Source of the DNA: Linderina pennispora
Taxonomy: Eukaryota > Kickxellomycota > Kickxellomycetes > Kickxellales > Kickxellaceae
Direction of reading: 5' to 3'
Length of the DNA stretch: 26,275 bases
NCBI RefSeq assembly: GCF_002104995.1
Contig: NW_024468390.1
Span: 1-26,275 of the forward strand
The notes below the pieces were generated by a model that ran no database searches, was not told where the DNA came from, and saw only the letters and a list, made by a program, of their open reading frames with translations. The position numbers and the translations under genes are program-made. Below, in pieces: positions 8,815 through 17,649 of the stretch (positions are counted from its first letter, which is position 1; every line of letters begins with the position of its first letter).

Positions 8815-10496
8815 GCGATTCAAGAATTATATGGGCCGTATGTGCTGCTGAGACCGTCCGCTGCAGAACTCGGTGTGTGGGGCGTGTACGGTGCGAGCGA
8901 CGAAATAAGAAATGGAGCAAAATAATAGGCTGGCTAAATAGGACGCTTTTGGCCAGAGGGAATAAAAAAAGCCCCCACTGAACGGATAGAGTGCCGTAAA
9001 ATAAAAAGGAACGAAAATGAGAAAAACTACAGGGGTGGAAGAGAGAAGAGGGCGTGTATTAATATAATGGAGGAACCAGTCATGTATAAACGCGTTCCAC
9101 GACGAGAAAATGGCCCAGCAACTGATGGATTGTTGTAGAGCAAAAGGAAAAAGGCCCAAAGTGCATAAATTGTAATGGCGAGCACAGTCAAAAGCAAGAA
9201 GCTATGCAGAAGGAGGATGCAAAAAGCTGGAGTACCTTTTTTTAATTAGGTTCAAGAGCAGCAAAAAGGATAGGAGAAAAAGCCTGTCAAGGAAATCTTT
9301 TTTGCTTTCCTTCCAGCGCGAGGCAGAACCACAAGACTTTATCTCCCTGATGTTCGGAGACACATGCACAGGCCCAGTGACTGAGCAAAAGGGAAAGGTG
9401 AGTGAATAAGGAGAAAACGCGAGTGGGGAAAAAAGTGGAGGGAAGAGTGGTTATATAATAATCAGAAAGGTGCAGACGCGTACAGCCGGTAGAATACTGC
9501 GCTGGTAGCATATAAGAAATCGATGCAGAAATAAAGAGAAGGGGGAGAACAAAGTATAAAAGCAAAAAGGCAAAGAGAAAAAGACCTGTATTTGTTTGCC
9601 TCCAGTGCTGGAAAAATTTTCTGCGTGCGCGTAAACAAATCCCTCTGCTCCAATTGAAAGAATATCGAAGTGGGATTCTTGAAAACCGCCCGGGGGGTAG
9701 CGGGGCAGAAGGGCGAACGCGTAAGAGCAGGAGTATTCGGCGAAAAAGCGGATGGCCAGGTTTTCCTATTGCATCAAGGCGAGCACAAGGCGACGTTTGC
9801 GAGCGAGGGGGGTGATCAGCGCCTCCCCCCACCATCTTACGCACGAAATGGCTTGAATGCGGCTTGCCTTAAAGTTGCAAAATGGCAATCCCCTGTGCGT
9901 TTTTCGCTCTACACGCAATTGGCTAACCGATCGATTTTCCACTATGCCTCCAGACACGATACAGTGCGAAATGCGCGGACATAATAATGCAGACCACAAA
10001 CCGCGGGCTGTGGCGCTGAGCTTCGCTGATTGCCCCCCAATCGTGCTTTCATGCGACCATCCGATTCTTAAAATGATTTAGGAAGTGTCAACCAAGGAAA
10101 GTCCTTTTGGCCGCGGGGCCATGCGCGTGGATTGGCTGGCTGGCGGGCGGGCGGGGCACGCAACTCCAAGGATAGCATGCAGCGTGCGGGTCCAGCCAAT
10201 GGGCCGCTGTCCGTGCGCGAGGCGGGGGAATCCATCCTGCTCGCCACGCCGCAAAAATGACCTCCAGCGTGCCGGCCGTCTCGCGCTGGTGCCGGCCAGT
10301 AGCTGCCCCTGCTGATAAACTAATATCCCGAGGTAGCGCCAAAAGGGGAGGGGCCAAAAAAGCCCCGGCGGTAATGCTGTGCCTCCCCTTGCAGCCTGCA
10401 GCCAAAAAGCATGGTGTGCACCAATTGGATCCTGGCACAACGCCAGCGGCGATGGTTACCCGGAATGGTCAAGCGGACCGGGTGCTGCTATTTGCA

Positions 10497-10511
10497 TCGT
10501 TGCCAGGCGAC
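10497..10511 (+). promoter_or_regulatory. X-box-like (RFX/Crt1-type) element
   Basis: TCGTTGCCAGGCGAC closely resembles the yeast Rfx1/Crt1 X-box core, two inverted GTTGCC-like halves separated by one base. The right half is GGCGAC instead of GGCAAC. Position is about 850 bases upstream of the plus-strand gene at 11358. This is a single motif match in a regulatory region, so binding is inference. Confidence 0.35.
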
Positions 10512-10513
10512 AG

Positions 10514-10520
10514 TGAGTCA
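10514..10520 (+). promoter_or_regulatory. TGAGTCA (bZIP/AP-1/Gcn4-type) site
   Basis: A perfect seven-base AP-1/Gcn4 palindrome sits three bases right of the X-box-like element. It is in the same divergent regulatory region. One such match is expected by chance roughly every 8 kb (counting both strands), so weight is modest. Confidence 0.3.
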
Positions 10521-11357
10521 GCCCTCGACAGTGGGGGAACCTGGGTGGAGGAATCCGAGTGGAGGCGCCAGCGGACCATGTGCACTGACACGATTGCGAT
10601 GTCCAGTGGGCGTGGGACGCTTTCTTTCTCTGCCCATGCTCGTCTGGCCATTTTAAGAGCGCGGGACTGTGCTAGGTGATCTCTTAGTAGGATTACAAAC
10701 TGTCTTTTTTTATTTTTTTGGAGACCGGGCAATTCTTTTAGGGCACGTATCCGATCGCTCGCAAGCCCAAACCCTACAGCTCGGAATTAGCTCAGCTGCA
10801 TCATGCAAGTGGGTACGTCGCTAGCTGCGCAGCCATCGGTTCGCCTCTCCTTTTTCCTTGAGCAGCGGTGCACCTTGTTTTCCCTTCAGAATTCGATGCA
10901 GAGCAGGTGGTGGTGGCCCAATAGGCAGCCAGCGAATCTGCGAGTGGGTCGCCTCGCTGCTCCACGCCTTTGTGGGCCCATCCGCTGCTGCAATTGTTTT
11001 TCATCATAAAAGAGATATGGAGGGCAGGGAATACCTTGTCCACAACTTTCAGACCTGGAGGGATACACCGCCAGTAGTATCTCCTAAGGATACCCGAGCA
11101 CAAAGCAGCTCTCCCCCCTCAAGGGCACCTGTGCGTGTTCCCCTGCTCTTGACAGTCTTTCTGGCAGGCTGTTTGACGTGTCTTGGCACTCAAAAAGAAA
11201 AAAGCCCTGCTCGGCTGCCTATAGGCTCGACAGATTTCGTATCTATTGCGGCATTTGTCCACAACATCCCTTTTTTCGCCCTCTCGTCTTCCCTTATTTC
11301 TATACACTTGCTGAATGGCCCACCCCCTTTGAATTTTCATTTTTCTCCTTCTCAAGC

Positions 11358-12875
11358 ATGGCGTATAGTCACGACAGCGACCGGACAAACACCCCGTCCG
11401 AGCACGAGCACATTCCAAGCCAGGGGCAATCTGCACTCGAGCATGCTTCCAAGCTCGCACATATCCTCGACAACAGCAGCAACAACAGTAGCAGAGACCG
11501 GTCGCTAGCCGCGGCCCGGTCAGAGTCCCCGCAGGCAGGCATGCAGGCGTACCACCGCTCAGCACGGGAGCCGAACGGCTCGCCAGCAATTAACAGCCGG
11601 CCAAAATCCTCGCTCAGCAACGACGGCTCGGGGCGGCGGGCGTCGCCGGACGCAGGCCAGGCGGGCGGGCAGACAGCCCAGCGGCAGGCGGGCGACGTGC
11701 CGCCGGGGCTGCGGTACTCGCACAGCGAGGCGATATACGAGCGGTCGGGGCACAGCGACGAGGGCAAGGCCGGGTACGCGCTGTGGCTGCCATGGGAGGA
11801 ATCGGCGCTGATCGACTGGCTGTACGAGCCCAGCAACCGGCGGCTGTTCAACGAGCCGCGACGCAAGAAGGACTGCCACGAGCGCATCATCCGCGACGTG
11901 CTGCCGAGCAAAACAAGCCGCGCTATCGAGGGCAAGATCCGCACGCTTGAGAAGCGCTACCAGCGGGCCGAGGCCGAGACACACCGGCCCGACTTTTCCA
12001 CCAAGCACCAGGGCAAGCGCGCCGACGAGGTGGCCGAGGCATTATGCACAAACTACTTCAAGCTGCATGCCATCTTCAATCCCGCGGCACGCCAGGCCCC
12101 ATGGCACAAGGATGGGCCCGGCGCCCGCTCGCCCAGCCTGGCCAGCACGTCGCTCAGCGTGCCACGCGCGTCGCCGCCGCGGATAGCCAGCGCCGAGTCG
12201 ATGCCCCATGGGCAGCAGCTGGTCCGCAAGATCGCCCCCAAGCGCGGGCTCGACGACGACGACGCGCCCACCATGCTGGGCGGCAAGCGCAGCCGCACCT
12301 TCCCCACCATGGCGCTGGTCAACGGCCGCTCGCCCGCCCAGTTCCTGCCTGCAAAGGCGCCGCTGCAGGCCAAGCAGCCGCAGCGCTCGCCGCTGCCCCT
12401 GCGGCTGCAGCAGCAGCTCGCCCCGCCGCGCCTATACGATCCGCTGGGCGAAATGCCTGCCCGTCCAGCCACGGCCACCTCGGCCACAATGCCCATCCCT
12501 GTCGTGTCTGCCCCACAGCCCACCACGGCGCCGCTCGGCGGGTCCATGCGCCAAGCCGCCCGCGACGACGAGGCGCCGCCCGCCCCGCGTGAGGAAATCG
12601 AATGGCTCCAGCTCAACCTCCGGCGCGAGGAGCTGGCCTTCCGGAAGCAGGCGCTGGAGCAGGAGCGTGTGCTGGAGGCCCAGCGCGTCCGGCTCGAGGA
12701 GCGGCGGCTAGAAATGCAGGCCCGCGAGGCTGACCTCGAGAGCCAGCGGCTCCTGGTGCAGCAGAAGCAGATGGACGTGCAGGTCGAGACACTCAAGGGC
12801 CTCACCAGCATGCTACACCAGACTGTCGCTAGCTTGCATGATGTGCTACGTGATCTCGCCCGACCCGGCCAATGA
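11358..12875 (+). CDS. Myb/trihelix-like DNA-binding protein with C-terminal coiled coil, 505 aa
   Basis: The ATG at 11358 (MAYSHDSDRTNTPSEHEH) follows a C/T-rich leader; the frame is open above it but without an ATG. Residues 1-135 are low complexity (Ser/Arg/Gly/Gln). Residues about 138-240 form a Myb/SANT- or trihelix-like module: LWLPWEESALIDWLYEPSNR begins with the tryptophan-containing first helix. It continues with KKDCHERIIRDVLPSKTSRA and IEGKIRTLEKRYQRAEAE. Residues 245-405 are Pro/Ala/Arg-rich. Residues about 412-500 are a long, charged coiled coil (EEIEWLQLNLRREELAFRKQ onward, rich in QERVLEAQRVRLEERR-like heptads) ending in a short hydrophobic helix. A Myb-like N-module plus coiled coil resembles Myb/SANT-like families known from transcription factors and domesticated Harbinger-type transposon accessory proteins. 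I cannot place it in either. GC content is very high and uniform with its neighbours. Confidence 0.82.
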   Translation: MAYSHDSDRTNTPSEHEHIPSQGQSALEHASKLAHILDNSSNNSSRDRSLAAARSESPQAGMQAYHRSAREPNGSPAINSRPKSSLSNDGSGRRASPDAGQAGGQTAQRQAGDVPPGLRYSHSEAIYERSGHSDEGKAGYALWLPWEESALIDWLYEPSNRRLFNEPRRKKDCHERIIRDVLPSKTSRAIEGKIRTLEKRYQRAEAETHRPDFSTKHQGKRADEVAEALCTNYFKLHAIFNPAARQAPWHKDGPGARSPSLASTSLSVPRASPPRIASAESMPHGQQLVRKIAPKRGLDDDDAPTMLGGKRSRTFPTMALVNGRSPAQFLPAKAPLQAKQPQRSPLPLRLQQQLAPPRLYDPLGEMPARPATATSATMPIPVVSAPQPTTAPLGGSMRQAARDDEAPPAPREEIEWLQLNLRREELAFRKQALEQERVLEAQRVRLEERRLEMQAREADLESQRLLVQQKQMDVQVETLKGLTSMLHQTVASLHDVLRDLARPGQ

Positions 12876-13158
12876 CTTCGTTTTAGAATCTGCCAACTGT
12901 ACCTTCCATGAATAGCTCTCCTCCCCTCCGCTCCCTCCCCTGTTCCCACACTAATTCCATATCGCTAGCTTATTGGCACAAATCAATGTTTGCTTTTCAG
13001 GCCTTCGAGAAAATCAACCGACCGAGGATTCGCTGTATTTTGGTTATCCTTCGTATCTAAATTTGGCATGTCTCCTCCGCACTCCACCCCCACACCCCGC
13101 TGCGAATCATGTGTTATTATTGTTACGGGAGGCCGCTAAATGAAAAACAACTCGCTGC

Positions 13159-15082
13159 TCAGTGGTGGTAGTGGGGGTAGTGGTCAGCAGCATCCAGATC
13201 CCGCCTCCCCAGCCACGCCTCCTTCACCGCCGCCGTCTCCTGCCGGACGCGATCGCTGTGCACCAGCGCCGTGATGGCCTGCAGGTCCAGCCCCAGCATC
13301 TCCGCAATGAAATTCCCAATGTCGGTGTTCTCGTGGTTCCCCGCCAGCAGATGCGCATCCCTGCCGTACGCATACAGGTTGACGTCCACCGCGCTGTGCC
13401 CATGCGTCGACCATCCGAGCTGGGCGCGAGTCGACTCGGCGTCGCTCAGCAGCTGCCGCAGCCGCACCGACTCGGTCTCCTTGGCAACCGCCGAGATTTC
13501 GTCGTGCGTCGCGTCGGAAATCCCCATCCACTTGGGGAACACCGTGTCGCGCACAAACGCGTACTTGTCGCTGTCCTTGGTGCCCAGCGCCAGGATCTGC
13601 GGCGCAATGTACTCGATCGAGTGCTTGACCGGCTCCAGCGCATGCGGATTCCACAGGTACTCGGGGTACTCGGCCGTCAGCTGCTTGGCCACCGAGAAGC
13701 CGCCAGTCTCGTGGTCCGACACGCTAACCATCACCGTGTCGGGGTTCTCGTCAACAAACTTGCGCACCACGGCAATGGCATCCCAGTACGCGATGATGTC
13801 GCGCACATGCGCTGCCGGGTCGTTCGTGTGCGCTGCCATGTCGATGCGGCTGCCCTCAATCATCAGGAAGAACCCAGAGTCGCTGTCCTTGGTTGCCGAC
13901 TTCAGGATCCGCAGCGCCTTGTCCGACATGTCCGCCAGTGACGGCTGCTCCTCAGGCTTCCGGTCAATGTCATAGTCCATGTGCGACAGCGCAAACGAGC
14001 CCAGCACCGGCAGCACTTCCTTGGTGGTCTCCAGCTGGTCAAACGCCTTGCGGTCCTTCAGCACCCGGAACCCAGCCTGCTTCGCCTCGCTCCACAAGTC
14101 GCGGTTGTCCATCCGGCAGCTGTCGTTGCCGGCGCTCTGCGGCAAAAAGTGGCACCGCCCGCCGCCAAACATCAGGTCCACCACGGATCCCAGCGAGTAG
14201 TTGCCAATCTGGTACTCGGCAATCAAATCTTCCATGTCGCGATGCAGCACATGCGACGAGAACGCCGCCGGCGTCGCATGCGTAATCCGGCTCGTCGCCA
14301 CCAGCCCCGTAAGCATCTTGCGCTGCAGCTTCGCTGCCTCCAGCACTGTGCCGCACGGCGACTCGCTGTCCATCACGCCAATAGCGCCGTTGTACGACTT
14401 GTGACCACACGAAAACGCCGTTGCGCCTGCTGCAGAGTCCGTTACCAGCGAGCTGCTCGACCGCGTGCGCGACGAGCCCACAAGGATCTCGTCCAGCGGG
14501 CTCTGGAACCCGACCGGCAGCTTGTGCGTCTGCTGCCAAAAGTTGCGTGCCATTGTCTCAGACGCTGGCCCAAACCCGTCGCTAATCATCAGAATCACAT
14601 TGCGCTTCTTGGACCGCCGCATCCAGCTGATGCCGTCGAAATACAGCCACACCATGCCAAACATCGAGACCGTCACTAGCGCAACCACTGTGACCCAGAA
14701 GCCCTTGCCCTATACCCAATACGCTTGGACAAGTGAGTTTAAATGTGTCTTACAAACAGTTACACCTTGTCTAGTCCCTTCCGCTCTCCCAAAAAATAAG
14801 CCACTGGCTGGCTGAAATTTGACGCCTTACCTTTCTCAAACGCCGGCGGGCGCCCAGACTCGCGCCGTAATAAAGCGTGTCGTTATCTGACACTTCCATC
14901 GCACCCGGGTGCGTTCCAGAGCCAAGGAACTCGTCGTGGTCCTCAAAGTCGCTCATCTCGCCTGCCTCCTGCCGCACCAGACTATGGCGCCCTTCGTGAC
15001 TGTCAGAACTGGCCCGTGTGGGCACCGCCGCATAGGGAATCTGTCCCTGGGACCTGGGTTTCTCGGGAAGACGAGGTGCCAT
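13159..15082 (-). CDS. PHO8: Vacuolar-type repressible alkaline phosphatase (PHO8-like), two exons
   Basis: Exon 1 is 15082-14831 (84 codons) and exon 2 is 14709-13159, joined in phase 0, giving about 600 aa (yeast Pho8 is 566). It is a type II membrane phosphomonoesterase of the vacuole. The acidic cytosolic N-terminus is followed by one membrane anchor at about 89-106 (WVTVVALVTVSMFGMVWLYF). The lumenal catalytic domain has every expected residue: metal-binding Asp in LMISDGFGP (about 128); nucleophile Ser in VTDSAAGATAF (about 176); His/Thr in SRITHATPAAF; Glu/Asp/His in MIEGSRIDMAAHTNDPAAH; Asp/His in VSDHETGG; and His in GWSTHGHSAVD. The tail is His/Tyr-rich (HYPHYHH). A CACGTG lies 266 bases upstream. 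Exon 1 carries the cytosolic tail only, so the intron sits just before the anchor. Identity as alkaline phosphatase is certain; vacuolar location is inferred from the anchor. Confidence 0.94.
14710..14830 (-). other. Intron of the PHO8-like gene (121 bp)
   Basis: On the minus strand the exon ends ...TTGAGAAAG and the intron opens GTAAGG. It closes GGGTATAG before GGCAAGGGCTTC. Joining these restores one frame (RRLRK then GKGFWVTVVAL) directly into the membrane anchor. Without the splice the upstream frame runs to a stop in the intron. Confidence 0.85.
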
Positions 15083-15567
15083 GGCGAGCGAAAAAAAAAA
15101 AGGGGTCTGAAATTAGGGAAAAACGTCTGGCGAGCTGTAAAGAAAAAAGTTTGTTCAAAAGGGAATTGCAAAAGTCAAAAACAAATGTAAAAAAAGGGAG
15201 GAATATAAAGGCGAAGGGGAAAGAGAAGAGGTGTGGTTAAGGAGTAAAGCAGAGCGAAGGAGTCTTGGAGAGCCGGAGCGAAGAAAAGGCGAGGGCTTCA
15301 GGATGTCCGCACAGCCGTTGCTGCGCTACAGCCAAAGGCCGTTATCGCACGTGTGCCGAAAAGCCGCACTATCTATTCCATCAGCTGACTGATAGGCAAC
15401 AATCTGCTTTGTGGAAAACAAAAGTTGCTAATATCCTTCGCCTCACAAACACCGGCGGCGGCTTTACTGTCTTGTGTCATTTGGGCAGAGTGCGGATTCC
15501 CTAGCGCAGTTTTTTGTTTTGTTTTGGTCACTTATTCAATGTTTTAAACACAAATGCAGGCTGCGCC
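15083..15567. other. Intergenic: PHO8-like promoter and RRP40 3' flank
   Basis: The first 150 bases are A/G-rich on the plus strand, which makes a C/T-rich leader for the minus-strand phosphatase. A CACGTG is listed separately. No ORF here has motifs. Confidence 0.6.
15348..15353. promoter_or_regulatory. CACGTG E-box (Pho4-type) upstream of the PHO8-like gene
   Basis: The sequence gcaCACGTGtgcc contains the palindromic core bound by bHLH factors such as Pho4 and Cbf1. It lies 266 bases upstream of the phosphatase ATG. In budding yeast PHO8 is a Pho4 target through CACGTG elements (established knowledge). Use here is inference by analogy. Confidence 0.45.
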
Positions 15568-16275
15568 TCACTGCCGCGCCAGCAGCTCCTTGACCATCTG
15601 CTTTGTCTGTCTGGTATCCAAAAACTCTGAATTCCGGATCGCATTGGTTACCAGGATCGTGGCCGCCGGCGTCTCCGCATGCACCCACACCCTTCCATTC
15701 AACCCCACCGCTGCCTCAAACGGCACCTCGTCGCCCAGCGCATTGAGCACGGGCGCCTGCGCATCCATCAGCCGCCTCGCCAGCCCCAGCGAACACTGGA
15801 ACACAAAGCCGCTGCTCAGCTCGCCATACCCCTCGGCCTTGCCCGTGTTCGAGTTGTAGCACTCAATCTCCGGGTCCATCACCGGGTTCGCCACCACTAC
15901 GCGACCATAGACAACCGTTCCGACGGCCAGGTTCGGCTTGTTGCGCTTGGTCGCGCCCTCAAACGCCAAAAGCGGGAGAAGCGCGTCGTGCGCCGATCCA
16001 ATGTCCACCCGGTAGCCTTCGCCGTGCCGGGCCGTGACCACACCAACAACGGGCTCGCCTTCAGCCGGCACATATCGCCGCTTGTTGCTGACGACCCAGT
16101 GCTGGTGCGTCTCGGGGTTGCTGTGGAGGACGCCGGCCGAGATCGAAGTGGCCGAGTCGTTGATTTGCGTCAGCCCCGGACCCAGGCGCACGACCGAGTC
16201 GTCACCGTCGCCGGTCTCCATGTGTATCGTTGTGTCGATGATATCGCCGGGGATAACCACCTTTGCGTCCGCCAT
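15568..16275 (-). CDS. RRP40: Exosome complex RNA-binding subunit RRP40 (EXOSC3)
   Basis: The 235-aa product is one of three S1/KH cap subunits of the nuclear and cytoplasmic RNA exosome, which threads RNA to the catalytic subunits for 3'-to-5' processing and decay. Residues 1-70 form the N-terminal beta domain (VVIPGDII, then SNKRRYVPAEGEPVVGVV). The S1 domain (about 70-150) contains FEGATKRNKPNLAVGTVVYG and VVVANPVMDPEIECYNSNTG, near-diagnostic for Rrp40. The C-terminal KH domain has the GLNGRVWVHAET signature. Length matches yeast Rrp40 (240 aa). The ATG at 16273-16275 (MADAKVVIPGD) is chosen because the longer open frame above it is not family-like. No intron or damage. It is transcribed divergently from PEX19. 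Confidence 0.95.
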   Translation of the reverse strand: MADAKVVIPGDIIDTTIHMETGDGDDSVVRLGPGLTQINDSATSISAGVLHSNPETHQHWVVSNKRRYVPAEGEPVVGVVTARHGEGYRVDIGSAHDALLPLLAFEGATKRNKPNLAVGTVVYGRVVVANPVMDPEIECYNSNTGKAEGYGELSSGFVFQCSLGLARRLMDAQAPVLNALGDEVPFEAAVGLNGRVWVHAETPAATILVTNAIRNSEFLDTRQTKQMVKELLARQ

Positions 16276-16623
16276 GCTGATATGTGTTAAAAAAGGGGGA
16301 TTGGGAACAAGTGCTAAGGCGAAGGCAACGCGTCTGTAAGCGCTTGCAGAAATACCCTGTGCAAGAACAAAAAAAATTCTGGGACATGGATGCGGTGTTG
16401 ATCCGGTGATTAATAGTGCAGATTCACGCAACGGGAAGGCACATGGGTAGGAATAGGCGCCGAAAACGAGGAACGGCGGAGCATGTGAATGAAGTGTCCG
16501 CTCCGTCTGTTCCGTGCCCAGATACAAAACCGACACACAAACCGCTCTTTGCTGTTTTGCTGCATTCCAGCTCCTCAGCCTCAATTACTCTTTCTCCACC
16601 CCTCTTTATCTCTACCCCTAATA
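16276..16623. promoter_or_regulatory. Shared divergent promoter of RRP40 and PEX19
   Basis: This 348-base gap separates two head-to-head starts. Both ends show pyrimidine-rich leaders on the coding strand; the PEX19 side reads actctttctccacccctctt. I see no obvious TATA box. Open frames extending the two genes into this gap lack conserved sequence. Confidence 0.6.
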
Positions 16624-17502
16624 ATGGCCCACCTCAACGACGACGAATTCGACGACCTGCTCGACGATGCCCTTGAGCAGTTCACCGCGCCCGCACCCAA
16701 GCCTGCGCCCAAGCCCGCCGCCGACAAGCCTGCAGAGTCCTCCTCCGGCTCGACAGAGACCACCGAGGATATAGCCAGCTTTGAGGAGGAGTTCGCACGC
16801 CAGCTGACAAAGGGCATGGAGGACCTGCTCAAGACCAACGGCGGCGACAGCTCCGAGAGCGACCAGATGAAGTCAACCATCGACCAGCTGCTCAAGGACA
16901 TGGCATCGCTGCGCACCGACAGTTCCTCAATCCCGGCCAGCGCTGCTGCTTCTGCTGCGCGGGAGACACCAGCCGCGCCCTCCTCCGACGAGCCGCTGTC
17001 GTTCCAGGACAAGATCAAGGCCACTATGGATAAGCTCAAGGAGAGCAACGAGATGGCCGACGCTGAGACTGCCGATTTGTTCGGCGGCGATATGATGGAG
17101 GAGCTGATGCGGCAAATGGACTCGCTGGGCGACGACACGCAGCTGGACTCATTGGTTGACGATGTTATTGGCCAGCTCATGTCCAAGGACATGCTGTACC
17201 AGCCGCTCAAGGACCTGGATGTCGAATACCCAAAGTACTTGGAGAAGAACAAGGATACGCTGTCCAAGGAGGACTGCGAGCGGTACGAAAAGCAGCACGG
17301 GTATGTCAAGCAGATCCTGGAAATGTTTGACCAGATCACCGACGGCACCGTCAACGACCCGAGGATTGTGGACCTGATGCAGAAGATGCAGGACTGCGGG
17401 CAGCCGCCAAATGAGCTGCTCAAGGTGCTGTCGCCCGATATGGAGCTCGACGACAACGGCGAGATTAAGGTGCCTGAAGCACCCAATTGTTCGATCATGT
17501 AG
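16624..17502 (+). CDS. PEX19: Peroxisomal membrane protein import receptor PEX19, farnesylated
   Basis: The 292-aa product is the soluble chaperone and receptor that binds newly made peroxisomal membrane proteins and delivers them to the membrane via PEX3. The N-terminal PEX3-binding helix is visible (DDEFDDLLDDALEQF, residues 6-20). It is followed by a Pro/Ala/Lys-rich linker and a second amphipathic segment (EEEFARQLTKGMEDLL). The C-terminal cargo-binding helical domain runs from about 155 (FGGDMMEELMRQMDSLGDD) to 275, with DVIGQLMSKDMLYQPLKDL and YPKYLEKNKDTLSKEDCERY typical of the family. The last four residues, CSIM, are a CaaX box favouring farnesylation. The ATG at 16624 (MAHLNDDEF) fits the family start. 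No intron. The gene is head-to-head with RRP40 and 147 bases upstream of the ATG14-like gene. Confidence 0.96.
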   Translation: MAHLNDDEFDDLLDDALEQFTAPAPKPAPKPAADKPAESSSGSTETTEDIASFEEEFARQLTKGMEDLLKTNGGDSSESDQMKSTIDQLLKDMASLRTDSSSIPASAAASAARETPAAPSSDEPLSFQDKIKATMDKLKESNEMADAETADLFGGDMMEELMRQMDSLGDDTQLDSLVDDVIGQLMSKDMLYQPLKDLDVEYPKYLEKNKDTLSKEDCERYEKQHGYVKQILEMFDQITDGTVNDPRIVDLMQKMQDCGQPPNELLKVLSPDMELDDNGEIKVPEAPNCSIM

Positions 17503-17649
17503 GCTCTTCTATAGTCGTGTTTTTAACAACGAAACCTACCTGCACCTTTTCGTGCGTGTGACTGGAGCAAGCCGCTTCTCTTCTCCGCAATCCCTCATTT
17601 CGCAGCACATTTTATTTCCTTAACTCGTAATTCAGCATACCTTTCGGCA

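Larger units (their letters stand above)
8815..11357. promoter_or_regulatory. 2.5 kb divergent regulatory region between two putative nuclear regulators
   Basis: No convincing gene lies here. Open frames such as 9287-9844 (minus), 10078-10440 (minus) and 10257-10679 (plus) have no motifs, and several lack ATG starts. The first 700 bases are strongly C/T-rich on the minus strand, like the leaders of other genes here, so they are probably the 5' leader of the polyQ gene. The last 150 bases before 11358 are C/T-rich on the plus strand, a probable leader for that gene. Between them CCAAT or its complement ATTGG occurs at 9650, 9918, 10037, 10131, 10196, 10421 and 10424. A GC-rich block (ggcgggcgggcgggg, about 10141-10157), an X-box-like element and a TGAGTCA are also present. 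The two flanking genes diverge, so control may be shared. Confidence 0.6.

Noticed and set aside
9287-9844. 185-aa minus-strand ORF
   Set aside because: It arises from the C/T-rich leader-like region (rich in Leu/Phe/Ser) and has no motifs.
10257-10679. 140-aa plus-strand ORF in the divergent regulatory region
   Set aside because: No domain or coding signature; GC-rich promoter DNA opens frames on both strands here (minus 10078-10440 equally open).
13162-13941. Plus-strand 259-aa ORF over the phosphatase
   Set aside because: It is the antisense shadow of the PHO8-like exon, caused by GC-rich third positions.
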